In this document: positions 1-7,956 of the stretch, piece by piece
Position numbering within the stretch: the stretch's first letter is position 1
Layout of the letters: every line of letters starts with the position of its first letter
Source of the DNA: CAWKKW01 sp963850345
GTDB lineage: Bacteria > Acidobacteriota > Terriglobia > Terriglobales > Acidobacteriaceae
Direction of reading: 5' to 3'
Length of the DNA stretch: 64,000 bases
NCBI GenBank assembly: GCA_963850345.1
Contig: CAWKKW010000001.1
Location: 92,781-156,780 of the forward strand
Position numbers and translations under genes: made by a program
The notes under the pieces: model-generated
Database searches by the model: none
The model's input: the letters and a program-made list of their open reading frames with translations, nothing else
What the model was told of the DNA's origin: nothing

Positions 1-1468
1 CGATGCCCTCGGTGAGCAGGCAAAGGACCTCTTCGAACTCGTCGCGCGTGAGATCACGATACGGCTGAGCGCGACGCACGACGTCAAAGAGCGCGTCTTC
101 TTCCCAAGGCTCGGCGGAGCAGGCGGCTACGATCTGCTGCATGAGCACGTCGGTCGGCTTGGAAGGGATTTCGAGGCGGTCGAGTTCCCCGCTGTGCATG
201 GCCTTCATGAGGGCCGCGCATTCCATGAGGTCGTCGCGAGTGGTGACGAAGAAACGGCCTTTGGGAATGGCACCGCGCCAGTGGCCGGCGCGGCCAACGC
301 GCTGCATGCCGACAGCGATCGCGCGCGGCGAGTTGACCTGGCAGACCAAATCCACGCTGCCGATGTCGATGCCCAATTCAAGGGAAGCGGTGGCGACCAG
401 AATGCGGATCTCGCCGGCTTTTAGTTTTCGTTCGGCTTCGAGCCGCAGACTGCGAGAGAGACTGCCGTGGTGGGCAGCCACGTTCTCTGTGCCGATGCGT
501 TCGCCCAGCGCGAAGGCCAGGCGCTCGACCATGCGGCGGGTATTCACGAAGACCAGCGTGGAGCGATGTTCGAGAGCGAGTGCGGCGAGGCGTTCGTGAA
601 TCGAGTCCCAGATGGACATGGTCGCGACGGAGCCCAGTTCATCGTCGGGCACTTCGATGGCGATATCCATGTGTCGACGTTGGCCGACCTGGACGATTGC
701 GACCTCCGAGCCACGCGCGCCGCCAAGAAACTCGGCTACCAGTTCGATGGGATTCTGAGTCGCGGAAAGACCGATGCGCAGCGGAGGTTCGGAGCGGCCA
801 GTGATCCATGCACCAGGCGTGAGGCGATTTTCACCGCGAACGAGGGCGTCGAGGCGCTCCAGGGTAAGAGCAAGATGCGATCCACGCTTGTCGTCGGCGA
901 CGGCGTGGATTTCGTCGACGATCACGGTGCTTACGTGCCTGAGGTTGTTACGACTCTTCTCGGCCGTGAGGAGAATGTAGAGCGACTCGGGCGTGGTGAC
1001 GAGAATATGGGGCGGCCGCTTGAGCATAGAACGGCGTTCGGCGGGCAAAGTGTCGCCGGTGCGAACCGCGGTCCGGATCTGAGGACACAGATAGCCGCGT
1101 TCCATGGCGAGGCGCTGAATCTCGGCGAGAGGGCCATTGAGATTCTTCTGCACGTCGTTGCTGAGGGCCTTGAGTGGAGAGACGTAGACGACTTCGGTCT
1201 CGGCTTCAAGGCGGCCCTCGATGGCTTTTCTGAGCAGGCGATCGATGCAGATCAGGAAAGCGGCCAGGGTCTTGCCGGAGCCGGTGGGCGCCGAGATGAG
1301 CGTGGGGCGATTCTCGAGGATGCGAGGCCAACCCTGCTCCTGCGGCTCTGTAGGCGTGCCGAATCGGCGGACGAACCATTCCTGCACCACGGGGTGCGCC
1401 CACGCAAGGCTGGGCGGAGCGGGGAACGGAACGGGTGGGTTGTCCGGCAGGGGAAGCGGAGCCAGCAT
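1..1468 (-). CDS. Lhr-like large ATP-dependent helicase (N-terminal part, truncated by window edge)
   Basis: Translating the minus strand gives a superfamily 2 helicase, about 489 residues of which are inside the window; the C-terminus lies beyond position 1. Motifs in order are the Walker A APTGSGKT, VSPLKAL, TTPESLY, the DEAH-box variant VDEIHAV, GLSATQ, FVNTRR and QRVGRAGH. This combination, with the first helicase core starting near residue 30, fits the Lhr family of long DNA/RNA helicases linked to DNA repair. The ATG at 1468 is the first start after an in-frame TAG four codons upstream. It is divergent from the phosphatase gene at 1536, so the 67 bp between them must hold both promoters. 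Nothing is odd apart from the truncation. Confidence 0.9.
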   Translation of the reverse strand, partial: MLAPLPLPDNPPVPFPAPPSLAWAHPVVQEWFVRRFGTPTEPQEQGWPRILENRPTLISAPTGSGKTLAAFLICIDRLLRKAIEGRLEAETEVVYVSPLKALSNDVQKNLNGPLAEIQRLAMERGYLCPQIRTAVRTGDTLPAERRSMLKRPPHILVTTPESLYILLTAEKSRNNLRHVSTVIVDEIHAVADDKRGSHLALTLERLDALVRGENRLTPGAWITGRSEPPLRIGLSATQNPIELVAEFLGGARGSEVAIVQVGQRRHMDIAIEVPDDELGSVATMSIWDSIHERLAALALEHRSTLVFVNTRRMVERLAFALGERIGTENVAAHHGSLSRSLRLEAERKLKAGEIRILVATASLELGIDIGSVDLVCQVNSPRAIAVGMQRVGRAGHWRGAIPKGRFFVTTRDDLMECAALMKAMHSGELDRLEIPSKPTDVLMQQIVAACSAEPWEEDALFDVVRRAQPYRDLTRDEFEEVLCLLTEGI

Positions 1469-1535
1469 CGGCCTATTCTACCGCGCTTTCGTCTGTTGTT
1501 CGCCCTTGTCGAGCGGCCCAACGTACAATTTCTGC

Positions 1536-2192
1536 ATGTCCTCACTTACGGCACAAGACCGCGCACGGCGGATCAAGATCATCATTTTTGACGTAGATGG
1601 CGTTTTAACCGACGGAGGCATTTGGCTCTTTCCGGCGGCGGCTCCGAGCAGTTCGACGCAGGACGAGGCGCGGAAACTGGAAGGCCAGGGCGGATTTGCG
1701 ATCGTCTCGACCAACATGGTAGAGGCGAAGGGATTTAGCGCGCACGATGGTGCCGGTATTTCGCTGGCGCGGTTGGGCGGGATGAAGATCGGGATCATTA
1801 CGCGGCGCGTTTCAGAGACGGTTGCCTTGCGAGCGCGTGATCTTCGCATCGAGTACGTCTACATAGGGCAGGCTTACAAGATGAAGGCCATTCGCGACAT
1901 TCTGGAGAAAGAGGCGATCACACTCGAAGAGATTGCTTACGTGGGCGATGACGTGATCGACCTGCCGGTGATGCGTGTGTGCGGGCTGGCCATTGCCGTG
2001 GCAAACGCGCGGCATCAAGTGAAAGACGCCGCGCATTACGTTACACCAAACTCGGGCGGCTATGGAGCGGGCCGGGATGCGATCGAATTTATTCTGAGCG
2101 CGAAAGGACTGCTCGAGACAGTCATCGAGCAGTATCTCGACGAGGGTAACCCGATCAGCGCAAGCATGGATATCGGCAAGGGTAACTCCTGA
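1536..2192 (+). CDS. HAD-superfamily phosphatase, KdsC-like
   Basis: The 218-residue product has the HAD motif I FDVDGVLTDG, with the nucleophile and acid/base Asp near residues 19 and 21, and the C-terminal metal motif GDDVIDLPVM. This is the pattern of C0-type HAD phosphatases such as KdsC, which removes phosphate from KDO-8-phosphate in lipopolysaccharide synthesis. KdsC proteins usually have 170-190 residues. The extra length here is partly an insertion after motif I (residues about 30-50) and partly a C-terminal tail. A longer in-frame opening exists upstream, but the ATG at 1536 directly precedes the conserved core and lies outside the divergent helicase gene. The sugar-phosphate substrate is inferred from the family. 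Confidence 0.82.
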   Translation: MSSLTAQDRARRIKIIIFDVDGVLTDGGIWLFPAAAPSSSTQDEARKLEGQGGFAIVSTNMVEAKGFSAHDGAGISLARLGGMKIGIITRRVSETVALRARDLRIEYVYIGQAYKMKAIRDILEKEAITLEEIAYVGDDVIDLPVMRVCGLAIAVANARHQVKDAAHYVTPNSGGYGAGRDAIEFILSAKGLLETVIEQYLDEGNPISASMDIGKGNS

Positions 2193-2425
2193 AGTTACAC
2201 ACGTTTGTAGCTGGTCCTGTTACGCATGCATGAACAAATAGCGCGTGTGCAGCGCAGCCAGAAAGCCTGCGCGCGAGAATGTAACTTGACAACCGTTTGT
2301 CGCCTATGGTCTCTTGCTTGGCGAACTGCGGGATACCAAGGTGGCCACCCCAAGGGCCAACGGTTAGCTCGACCATCAGCAGATCCCGAACCATCCGCTC
2401 CTTTACCCTCACCAGGAGTATCGCC

Positions 2426-3649
2426 ATGGCAGTCGAAGTCCCACCCGAAGTAGGCGGAGTCTCGCTCCGTCCCTCGCACGCAACGAACGGCGGCATTGTC
2501 GTCAGCCAATCCGGAAGAAGGATCGGCGGAGTATCACGCAGACCCGCGCATCAGGGAGTTGCCGCTCCTGCAGGTCCGGTACCGGCGAGCCCGGCGCATG
2601 CTGATTTTATCTACAACGGCGGACCGGTGATCACCTGCCCGTTGATGTACGCGACCTTCTGGGGTCCATCGTGGACGAACAGCCCCTCAGGACTCGCAGA
2701 CGCAGCGCGACTGACGCAGTTCCTCCAAGACCTCGTCAAGAGCGAGTTCATGAATGTGCTGAGCCAGTACGGCGCAGGCAGCGGCGCCGGGTCCGGTCTC
2801 TTCATGCAGGCATCGTTCCTTACCAACGTTGCCTCGTCGATTTCCGACACCGACATTCACAACTACATTCAAGGCGCAATCAATGCCGGTGCAATACCGG
2901 AGCCGCCGGCGAATAACACAACCAACGTGGTCATCATCTTTCTCGACTCCAGTGTCGCGGTGAAGGATGCCACTTTGGGAATCGCGATGTGCGAACCGGC
3001 GGGGCAAGGAGACAACGCGTTCGGTTATCACTACTTCTTCACCACCACCGCGGGAAATAACTGCTATTACTCAGTCATTCCATCGCTCGACGATACTTGC
3101 CTGAATAACAGCGGTTGTGGCGGGGGCGGATGTTCGCTGACTCTATCGCAAACCCAGGAGCAGCGGCGTACGCAGGTAGCCAGTCACGAGTTCGCGGAGA
3201 TGGTGACGGACCCGCATTTTCCCAATGGCTGGTTCGGTCCATCGAGCGACGAGAACGGCGATATCTGCAACGGAGAGGCCGACTCGATCACCGTGGGAGC
3301 GAACACGTGGGATGTGCAGAGAACCTACAGTAAGGCGGACGACATCGCCACCAACGGTGCATCGTACTGCCGTGCGACGGCGCCGAGTCCCATTCCAAAG
3401 CTGAGCCCCGGACCGTCTGCGTTGACCGCAGCTATGGCGTCGGCGCAGAGGTTTGCGAACTATAAGGCGTTTCTACCATTGCCGACGATCTTCCACGATG
3501 TCAAGACCAAGGAAACCAAGTGGGACGACAAAGAAGTCGAGCGCTACGCTCATCGTTTCTTCTACCCACTGGGTCAGAATGCGATCATGGGCAACTTCGC
3601 AGCCACATTGCGACAGTTTGCCGATGTATTGGATAAAAAGAAGAAGTAA
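2426..3649 (+). CDS. EXORDIUM-like protein with HEFAE metal-binding-type motif
   Basis: This 407-residue protein starts at an ATG seven bases after AGGAG (2414-2418). The N-terminal 55 residues are low complexity and no clear signal peptide is visible. The core carries SHEFAEMVTDP, then NGWFGP, ENGDICNGEAD, WDVQRTYS and a final Cys. That order matches the C-terminal block of plant EXORDIUM / phosphate-induced protein 1 (HELAE..TNP..NAW..E..DLC) and related bacterial secreted proteins. The HE..E arrangement looks like a zinc-metallopeptidase-type site, but peptidase activity is not established for this family. The middle region is rich in Gly, Asn and Cys, as in extracellular proteins. A strong hairpin follows the stop, so it is probably monocistronic. 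The family link is from memory of the motif order. Confidence 0.6.
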   Translation: MAVEVPPEVGGVSLRPSHATNGGIVVSQSGRRIGGVSRRPAHQGVAAPAGPVPASPAHADFIYNGGPVITCPLMYATFWGPSWTNSPSGLADAARLTQFLQDLVKSEFMNVLSQYGAGSGAGSGLFMQASFLTNVASSISDTDIHNYIQGAINAGAIPEPPANNTTNVVIIFLDSSVAVKDATLGIAMCEPAGQGDNAFGYHYFFTTTAGNNCYYSVIPSLDDTCLNNSGCGGGGCSLTLSQTQEQRRTQVASHEFAEMVTDPHFPNGWFGPSSDENGDICNGEADSITVGANTWDVQRTYSKADDIATNGASYCRATAPSPIPKLSPGPSALTAAMASAQRFANYKAFLPLPTIFHDVKTKETKWDDKEVERYAHRFFYPLGQNAIMGNFAATLRQFADVLDKKKK

Positions 3650-3658
3650 CTTCAACAA

Positions 3659-3692
3659 CTGCGGACGTCCAGCATCTGCCGGTCGTCCGCAG
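3659..3692 (+). terminator. Hairpin downstream of the EXORDIUM-like gene
   Basis: A perfect 9 bp stem (CTGCGGACG at 3659-3667 with CGTCCGCAG at 3684-3692) begins 10 bases after the stop codon. It is followed by ATTTGTT, a weak T-tract. This fits a rho-independent terminator of modest strength. Confidence 0.55.
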
Positions 3693-3852
3693 ATTTGTTC
3701 GGAGTCGCAGTCCGCCATTGCCTGCCTTGTGCACTGCACGACCGGCGCTTAGACGTTGGCTCCTCGATTTCTATCCTGAACCATCCAGACAATTACAGCC
3801 ATTAGGAAACCGCCGGGCGAGTGGTGCCTAAGAACTAGCCGGTGCACAGCGA

Positions 3853-4443
3853 TCACTCAGACCTGGGCTCGAAAATCTCCTTAACTTCCGTTCCCTTAAG
3901 TAATTCACGGCGAAGCTCTCCCAACCTGCGGTGTGTGCTGCGTGCCTCGATCCACAGCCATGCGGCGAGCAGGAGTATGAGGATGAATGCTACCGCATGC
4001 TGCCACCACGAGAGCACCAACGCCCACGAACCTAGAGCACAGAAACAGCACGCGACGGCGTTGCCTAGCTCGAACCGGAAGCGAAGGATCAGCGTTTCCA
4101 ATTGAGCTTGTCCGACGGGTGGGACTCTGAATCCGACGCGGAGAAACTCCCAACGCTGGGCCGTGTACGACTCATGACCGGGCTGCCGTTCGATGGAGCG
4201 ATCGAATGCCGCTTCGATGCGCGCGCCTATGCCCTCGCAGATTAGTCCCATGAAGGTGGTGGCCAGCAGGAGCGTGACACCCGTCTGGGTGATGTGGGTG
4301 TCTGTGTAGGCCCAAACGGCTGCGGAGCGCTGCAACAACGCCGCATAAAGAGTAGTGAGCGAGATCGCTCCGGCGAGTCCCAGAGTGGCCAAGGGGCGCA
4401 GAAGATCGGAGTCCAATGCTGTCGGCAATCCCTTCACCCGCAC
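3853..4443 (-). CDS. Hypothetical membrane protein
   Basis: The product has about 196 residues and four hydrophobic segments: near residues 18-35 and 50-70, and two close together near 130-165. The C-terminal tail is charged (STHRRLGELRRELLKG). I do not recognise the family. The frame opens at a GTG at 4443, but a second GTG two codons later (4437) has GGAGG five bases upstream and is the more likely start. It diverges from the GH5 gene at 4546, with about 100 bp between them. The last 25 or so residues look cytoplasmic and helical. Function unknown. Confidence 0.55.
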   Translation of the reverse strand: MRVKGLPTALDSDLLRPLATLGLAGAISLTTLYAALLQRSAAVWAYTDTHITQTGVTLLLATTFMGLICEGIGARIEAAFDRSIERQPGHESYTAQRWEFLRVGFRVPPVGQAQLETLILRFRFELGNAVACCFCALGSWALVLSWWQHAVAFILILLLAAWLWIEARSTHRRLGELRRELLKGTEVKEIFEPRSE

Positions 4444-4545
4444 CTCCGAGGATCATGAGTCATGCAGACCATATTACGCGGAAGAGTTTTGTCGGCATTA
4501 GAATGGTCAGGATCTGCTTCACGCTGTTCTCGAGGAAAAACAAGA

Positions 4546-5601
4546 ATGATTCAGAGGAAACCTTCGCTGCTTGCACTGGTTGCGTCTCTATTCGCGGGCT
4601 TCGTAATGACTGCGCAGTTTGGCCTGGCGGCAAACGCGCGTCCGGGAGCCATGCCCCTGCCGAGTGGATTCAAGGCAATCAGCCCGTATAAGCAGGTGAA
4701 CCAGATGCAGCGAGGGATCAACATCATCGGCTACGATCCGATCTGGCAGAATTTCGCGACGGCGCGATTTCAACAGCGCCACTTCGATCGAATCAAGGCG
4801 GGCGGTTTTCAAACGCTTCGAGTGAACCTGCAGTCGTTCTCGCACATGAATTCTTATAATCGGCTCGATCCGGAGTGGCTCGCGACGTTGGACTGGGTGA
4901 TCGAGCGAGCGGTGGCGGACAAGCTGAATGTAATCGTGGATGAGCATGACTTCACTCTCTGCGGAGACGACCTGGCGGCGTGCCGGCCGCGCCTCCTAGC
5001 CTTTTGGGAGCAAGTAGCGGAACGGTATAAAGACACGCCGAACCAGGTGATGTTCGAGATCCTGAATGAGCCGAATGGACAGCTTACATCAGAGACATGG
5101 GACGCCCTGTTGAAGGACGCGCTGGCAATTATTCGTAAGACGAATCCGACGCGCAACGTCATCGTAGGACCGGCGAACTGGAACGGCATCGATCACTTGA
5201 AAGACCTGCAACTTTCTGAGAGCGATCGACACATCATCGTAACGGTGCACTACTATCTGCCGATGAGGTTCACGCATCAGGGTGCTTCCTGGGCGAAGGA
5301 GTACGCTTCGCTTTCGGGTGTAACGTGGGGAACGGAAGAGGATAAGCATCGGGTCGAGGAGGATTTCGCGCGCGCGCAGGCATGGTCGGTCCGCGAGAAG
5401 CGGCCGATACTGTTGGGTGAATTCGGCGCCTATGACAAGGGCGACATGGCTTCGCGGGTCCGTTACACATCGTACGTGGCACGCAAGGCGGAGTCACTCG
5501 GGTGGGCGTGGACCTATTGGCAGTTTGATAGCGACTTCCTCGCGTACGACATGAAGAAGGACGACTGGGTGCAGCCGATTCATGCGGCACTGATTCCTTA
5601 G
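4546..5601 (+). CDS. Secreted glycoside hydrolase family 5 (cellulase/endoglycanase-type)
   Basis: The 351-residue protein has a Sec signal peptide (MIQRKPSLLALVASLFAG, cleavage near AANA at about residue 31) and a TIM-barrel GH5 domain. The acid/base Glu is in FEILNEPNG (E175) and the nucleophile Glu in LLGEFGAY (E292). HYY near residue 235 and WAWTYWQFDSDF near the C-terminus are also typical. The start at 4546 has GAGGAAA upstream; an earlier in-frame start would place 28 extra residues before the signal peptide. GH5 enzymes cut beta-linked glucans or mannans, and the exact substrate cannot be read here. It converges with the GH47 gene only four bases away and is part of a local group of glycan hydrolases (4.5-9.6 kb). 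Confidence 0.9.
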   Translation: MIQRKPSLLALVASLFAGFVMTAQFGLAANARPGAMPLPSGFKAISPYKQVNQMQRGINIIGYDPIWQNFATARFQQRHFDRIKAGGFQTLRVNLQSFSHMNSYNRLDPEWLATLDWVIERAVADKLNVIVDEHDFTLCGDDLAACRPRLLAFWEQVAERYKDTPNQVMFEILNEPNGQLTSETWDALLKDALAIIRKTNPTRNVIVGPANWNGIDHLKDLQLSESDRHIIVTVHYYLPMRFTHQGASWAKEYASLSGVTWGTEEDKHRVEEDFARAQAWSVREKRPILLGEFGAYDKGDMASRVRYTSYVARKAESLGWAWTYWQFDSDFLAYDMKKDDWVQPIHAALIP

Positions 5602-5605
5602 TGTC

Positions 5606-7021
5606 TCAATGTGTTACATCGGGAACGTCCGGCATTTTGCGTTGAAGCGGGTGGGCTTCGGTGTTGAAGATGATCGCGTCGAAATCGAGAGCCTCGGGCG
5701 GCGCAAAGAGCAGATAGAGGTACTTGAGAGTCTCCGCGAAGAAGAAACTTTCCATGCGATCGGCCTTGGCCTTGGTGCGAACGTCGGAGAGTTCTGCATA
5801 CGCGGCATCGGTGCGGCAGTACTTCACCAAGTCATCGAAGTAAGTATGGCCCATGCGGAGATACTCCGGGTTATGCGTGTAATGGTAGAGATAGTAAGTC
5901 GATTCGATGATCTCGGGCCGCAACGGATAACCGGGCGCGACGATCTTCATGCTGGAGTAATCGAGAGCCTCCGGTTCAATTCCCGCGACCTGCCACATGC
6001 GATAAGAAGAGTTTTGTAGCTGCCGCGCACGGTCGAGGTCGCCGCCGAGCGCGAGCACCGCTGGAAAGAAGGCGTCGAGTGCGCCGTATTCTGTGGCGGT
6101 GCGCTTTCCGGTGTTCATGTCCGCATGGCCGTACCAGAGGCCGTGATGAGTGGTGTCGGCGAGATATTTGTTGATGGCGACGATGCTCTCGCGCCACATG
6201 CGCTCGCAGTCTTTGTCGCCGAAGAGGATGCTGCATTTCAGCAGATATTCGTAATAGGAGTCGGTGCCACCCATGATGGCTGCCGTAGGATCTGTCCACT
6301 TGCCGGTCTGGATATCGATGGCGGACCCATAGAGGCCGATCGGCGAACGATGCTGATAGAGCACCACGAGTGCATGCTTCGCTTTGTCGTAATAGGCTGG
6401 CTTGCCGGTTAGCCGGCTTAGCGTGCCGTACTCCAGCAGAAGAGTGCCGATCTCCGCGGGGTTGCTGATATTTCCACGAACTTTACCGGTCTTCAGGTTC
6501 ACATATTCCCACGGCATACCTGTGGGCGAGTCAAAGATAGGCAGCATGCGCGTACCGAGATCATCTGCCAGGGCGAGGAGGCGATTGTCCCCAGTGAGCT
6601 CATAACTGCTGAGCAGCCCGCCTAAGAGCCGGATAGTAATCTCAAAGTCTTTGACATAGATGTCCTGGTCGAAGTTCAACTTTTCGTCGATGAGTTGGCG
6701 CGCTTCATCGGCCTGCGGCTTAAGGCCCATCACGATCATGGTGTCGAGCGCATCAACGGGCGTCATGAGCAGCGTGGAGTCGTACCAATCATGTGGGGCT
6801 TTGGAGAGTGTGGCCAGATCGTCGTGACCCCAGGCATACTTTTTGTAACCTTCCCATGCGTGCAGGAACTCTTGTCGAACCGCCGCGGCCATCGCTTGGT
6901 TGTCTGCTTCGGTGCCTTGCGGACGGACGGGTGTCGGCGTTTGCGCGACCGCGGCGAGGCAGGACCAGGAGAACAACGCAATGAGGACGTAGAGCGACAA
7001 GCAGCGAGCCGAATTTCTCAT
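5606..7021 (-). CDS. Secreted glycoside hydrolase family 47 (alpha-1,2-mannosidase)
   Basis: The 471-residue protein has a Sec signal peptide ending near AAVAQT. GH47 features are AWEGYKKYAWGHDDL, TPVDALDTMIVMGL, the acidic catalytic-region segments (DFEITIRLLGGLLSSYEL, RPEIIESTYYLY) and the hallmark FNTEAHPL near the C-terminus, whose Thr binds the catalytic calcium. GH47 enzymes are inverting alpha-1,2-mannosidases best known from eukaryotic N-glycan trimming; bacterial members are less common. The ATG at 7021 has only a weak ribosome-binding site. It converges with GH5. With GH29 and GH5 nearby it suggests attack on mannose- and fucose-bearing glycans such as fungal or plant glycoproteins (inference). 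Confidence 0.92.
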   Translation of the reverse strand: MRNSARCLSLYVLIALFSWSCLAAVAQTPTPVRPQGTEADNQAMAAAVRQEFLHAWEGYKKYAWGHDDLATLSKAPHDWYDSTLLMTPVDALDTMIVMGLKPQADEARQLIDEKLNFDQDIYVKDFEITIRLLGGLLSSYELTGDNRLLALADDLGTRMLPIFDSPTGMPWEYVNLKTGKVRGNISNPAEIGTLLLEYGTLSRLTGKPAYYDKAKHALVVLYQHRSPIGLYGSAIDIQTGKWTDPTAAIMGGTDSYYEYLLKCSILFGDKDCERMWRESIVAINKYLADTTHHGLWYGHADMNTGKRTATEYGALDAFFPAVLALGGDLDRARQLQNSSYRMWQVAGIEPEALDYSSMKIVAPGYPLRPEIIESTYYLYHYTHNPEYLRMGHTYFDDLVKYCRTDAAYAELSDVRTKAKADRMESFFFAETLKYLYLLFAPPEALDFDAIIFNTEAHPLQRKMPDVPDVTH

Positions 7022-7155
7022 GAACGGTATTATCAGGCGCGCGAGCGGATTCGGAAAGTTCGGATGGAGGACGGGAATGCGTGCGGCTTCGCGCGTGGAG
7101 GTGTTGACTGCCGCACTGGCCCGAGGGCGAGCGCCTGTTATGGTGAGAGGAACGC

Positions 7156-7902
7156 ATGGCCAGACGTAATTCCATCGGAACCTTTGTCCTCATCGCCCTC
7201 CTCGTCTTCTTGTTCTTTTTGTGGGTTCGACAGCGATCCAGCCCTCCTTGGCGAGGGCAAGACACGAGGTCTTCAAGGGGCCGCTCTTCCGGTCGCAGAT
7301 ATCGCGAGCGCAATCGACCGGCGGAAGAAGGACGTCAACGTGAGGACCGACAGGATGAGCGCTGTTCAGACCTGGGCGTGAGTTGCAGCTCAGAGTATTT
7401 CGCAGATTGGCAAGAGCCGGCCGTGGACAACTGTCATGGCTTGACGCGGAATGGTTATCCAATTCCGGACCCGCGCTGCACACCCGGCGGAGTCGATCCG
7501 ACGGTGACGTCGCAGGTGTTGAGCAGTCCGGGGTGGGTCACACGTTGCGTTCGAAATTGTGCAACCAGTGAGGCGCAGAAGCACGTGACCTATGAGTGGT
7601 ACGGATTGCCCCGCCCGAAGTACAACTCCGGAGAGAACCAGGTTTGCGAACTGGATCACCTCGTTCCACTGGAGCTAGGAGGCGCGGATGGCCTGGGAAA
7701 CATCTGGCCCGAATGTGGGCCGAATGAGACGGAGTTGAACGAGCGCTACTTCAAGATCAAGGACCGCGTGGAGAATTATCTGACGGACGAGGTGAAGGCT
7801 GGGAGAATGCCACTGGACGAGGCGCAGCGCGGGATCGCGAGCGATTGGACCCGGTACCTGGAGGCGGCGAACCGCTACTGCGAGAATCGCGGCCGCTGCT
7901 GA
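7156..7902 (+). CDS. Membrane-anchored HNH-type nuclease-like protein
   Basis: The 248-residue product starts with a single membrane segment (GTFVLIALLVFLFFLWV, residues 8-24). A long basic, Arg/Ser-rich linker follows (residues 25-70), then a Cys-containing globular domain. The C-terminal part holds CELDHLVPLELGGADGLGN, the Asp-His / Gly-Gly / Asn pattern of HNH (His-Me finger) nucleases, followed by NIWPE. The catalytic His is in DHLVPLE. GAGAGGAA precedes the ATG. The membrane anchor implies the nuclease-like domain faces outward, perhaps to digest environmental DNA, but the topology is inferred. It lies 54 bp upstream of the GH29 gene and may be co-transcribed with it. Activity is not proven by the motif alone. 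Confidence 0.72.
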   Translation: MARRNSIGTFVLIALLVFLFFLWVRQRSSPPWRGQDTRSSRGRSSGRRYRERNRPAEEGRQREDRQDERCSDLGVSCSSEYFADWQEPAVDNCHGLTRNGYPIPDPRCTPGGVDPTVTSQVLSSPGWVTRCVRNCATSEAQKHVTYEWYGLPRPKYNSGENQVCELDHLVPLELGGADGLGNIWPECGPNETELNERYFKIKDRVENYLTDEVKAGRMPLDEAQRGIASDWTRYLEAANRYCENRGRC

Positions 7903-7956
7903 GGGGAACAAGGCCCGAAGACAGCAGCTTACTTTATCGTTTACTATGCCAGCATC

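Noticed and set aside
467..1591. 374-codon open frame on the plus strand
   Set aside because: It lies antisense to the Lhr-like helicase, whose motifs are clear. The plus translation has no recognisable domain and overlaps the start of the phosphatase gene in another frame.
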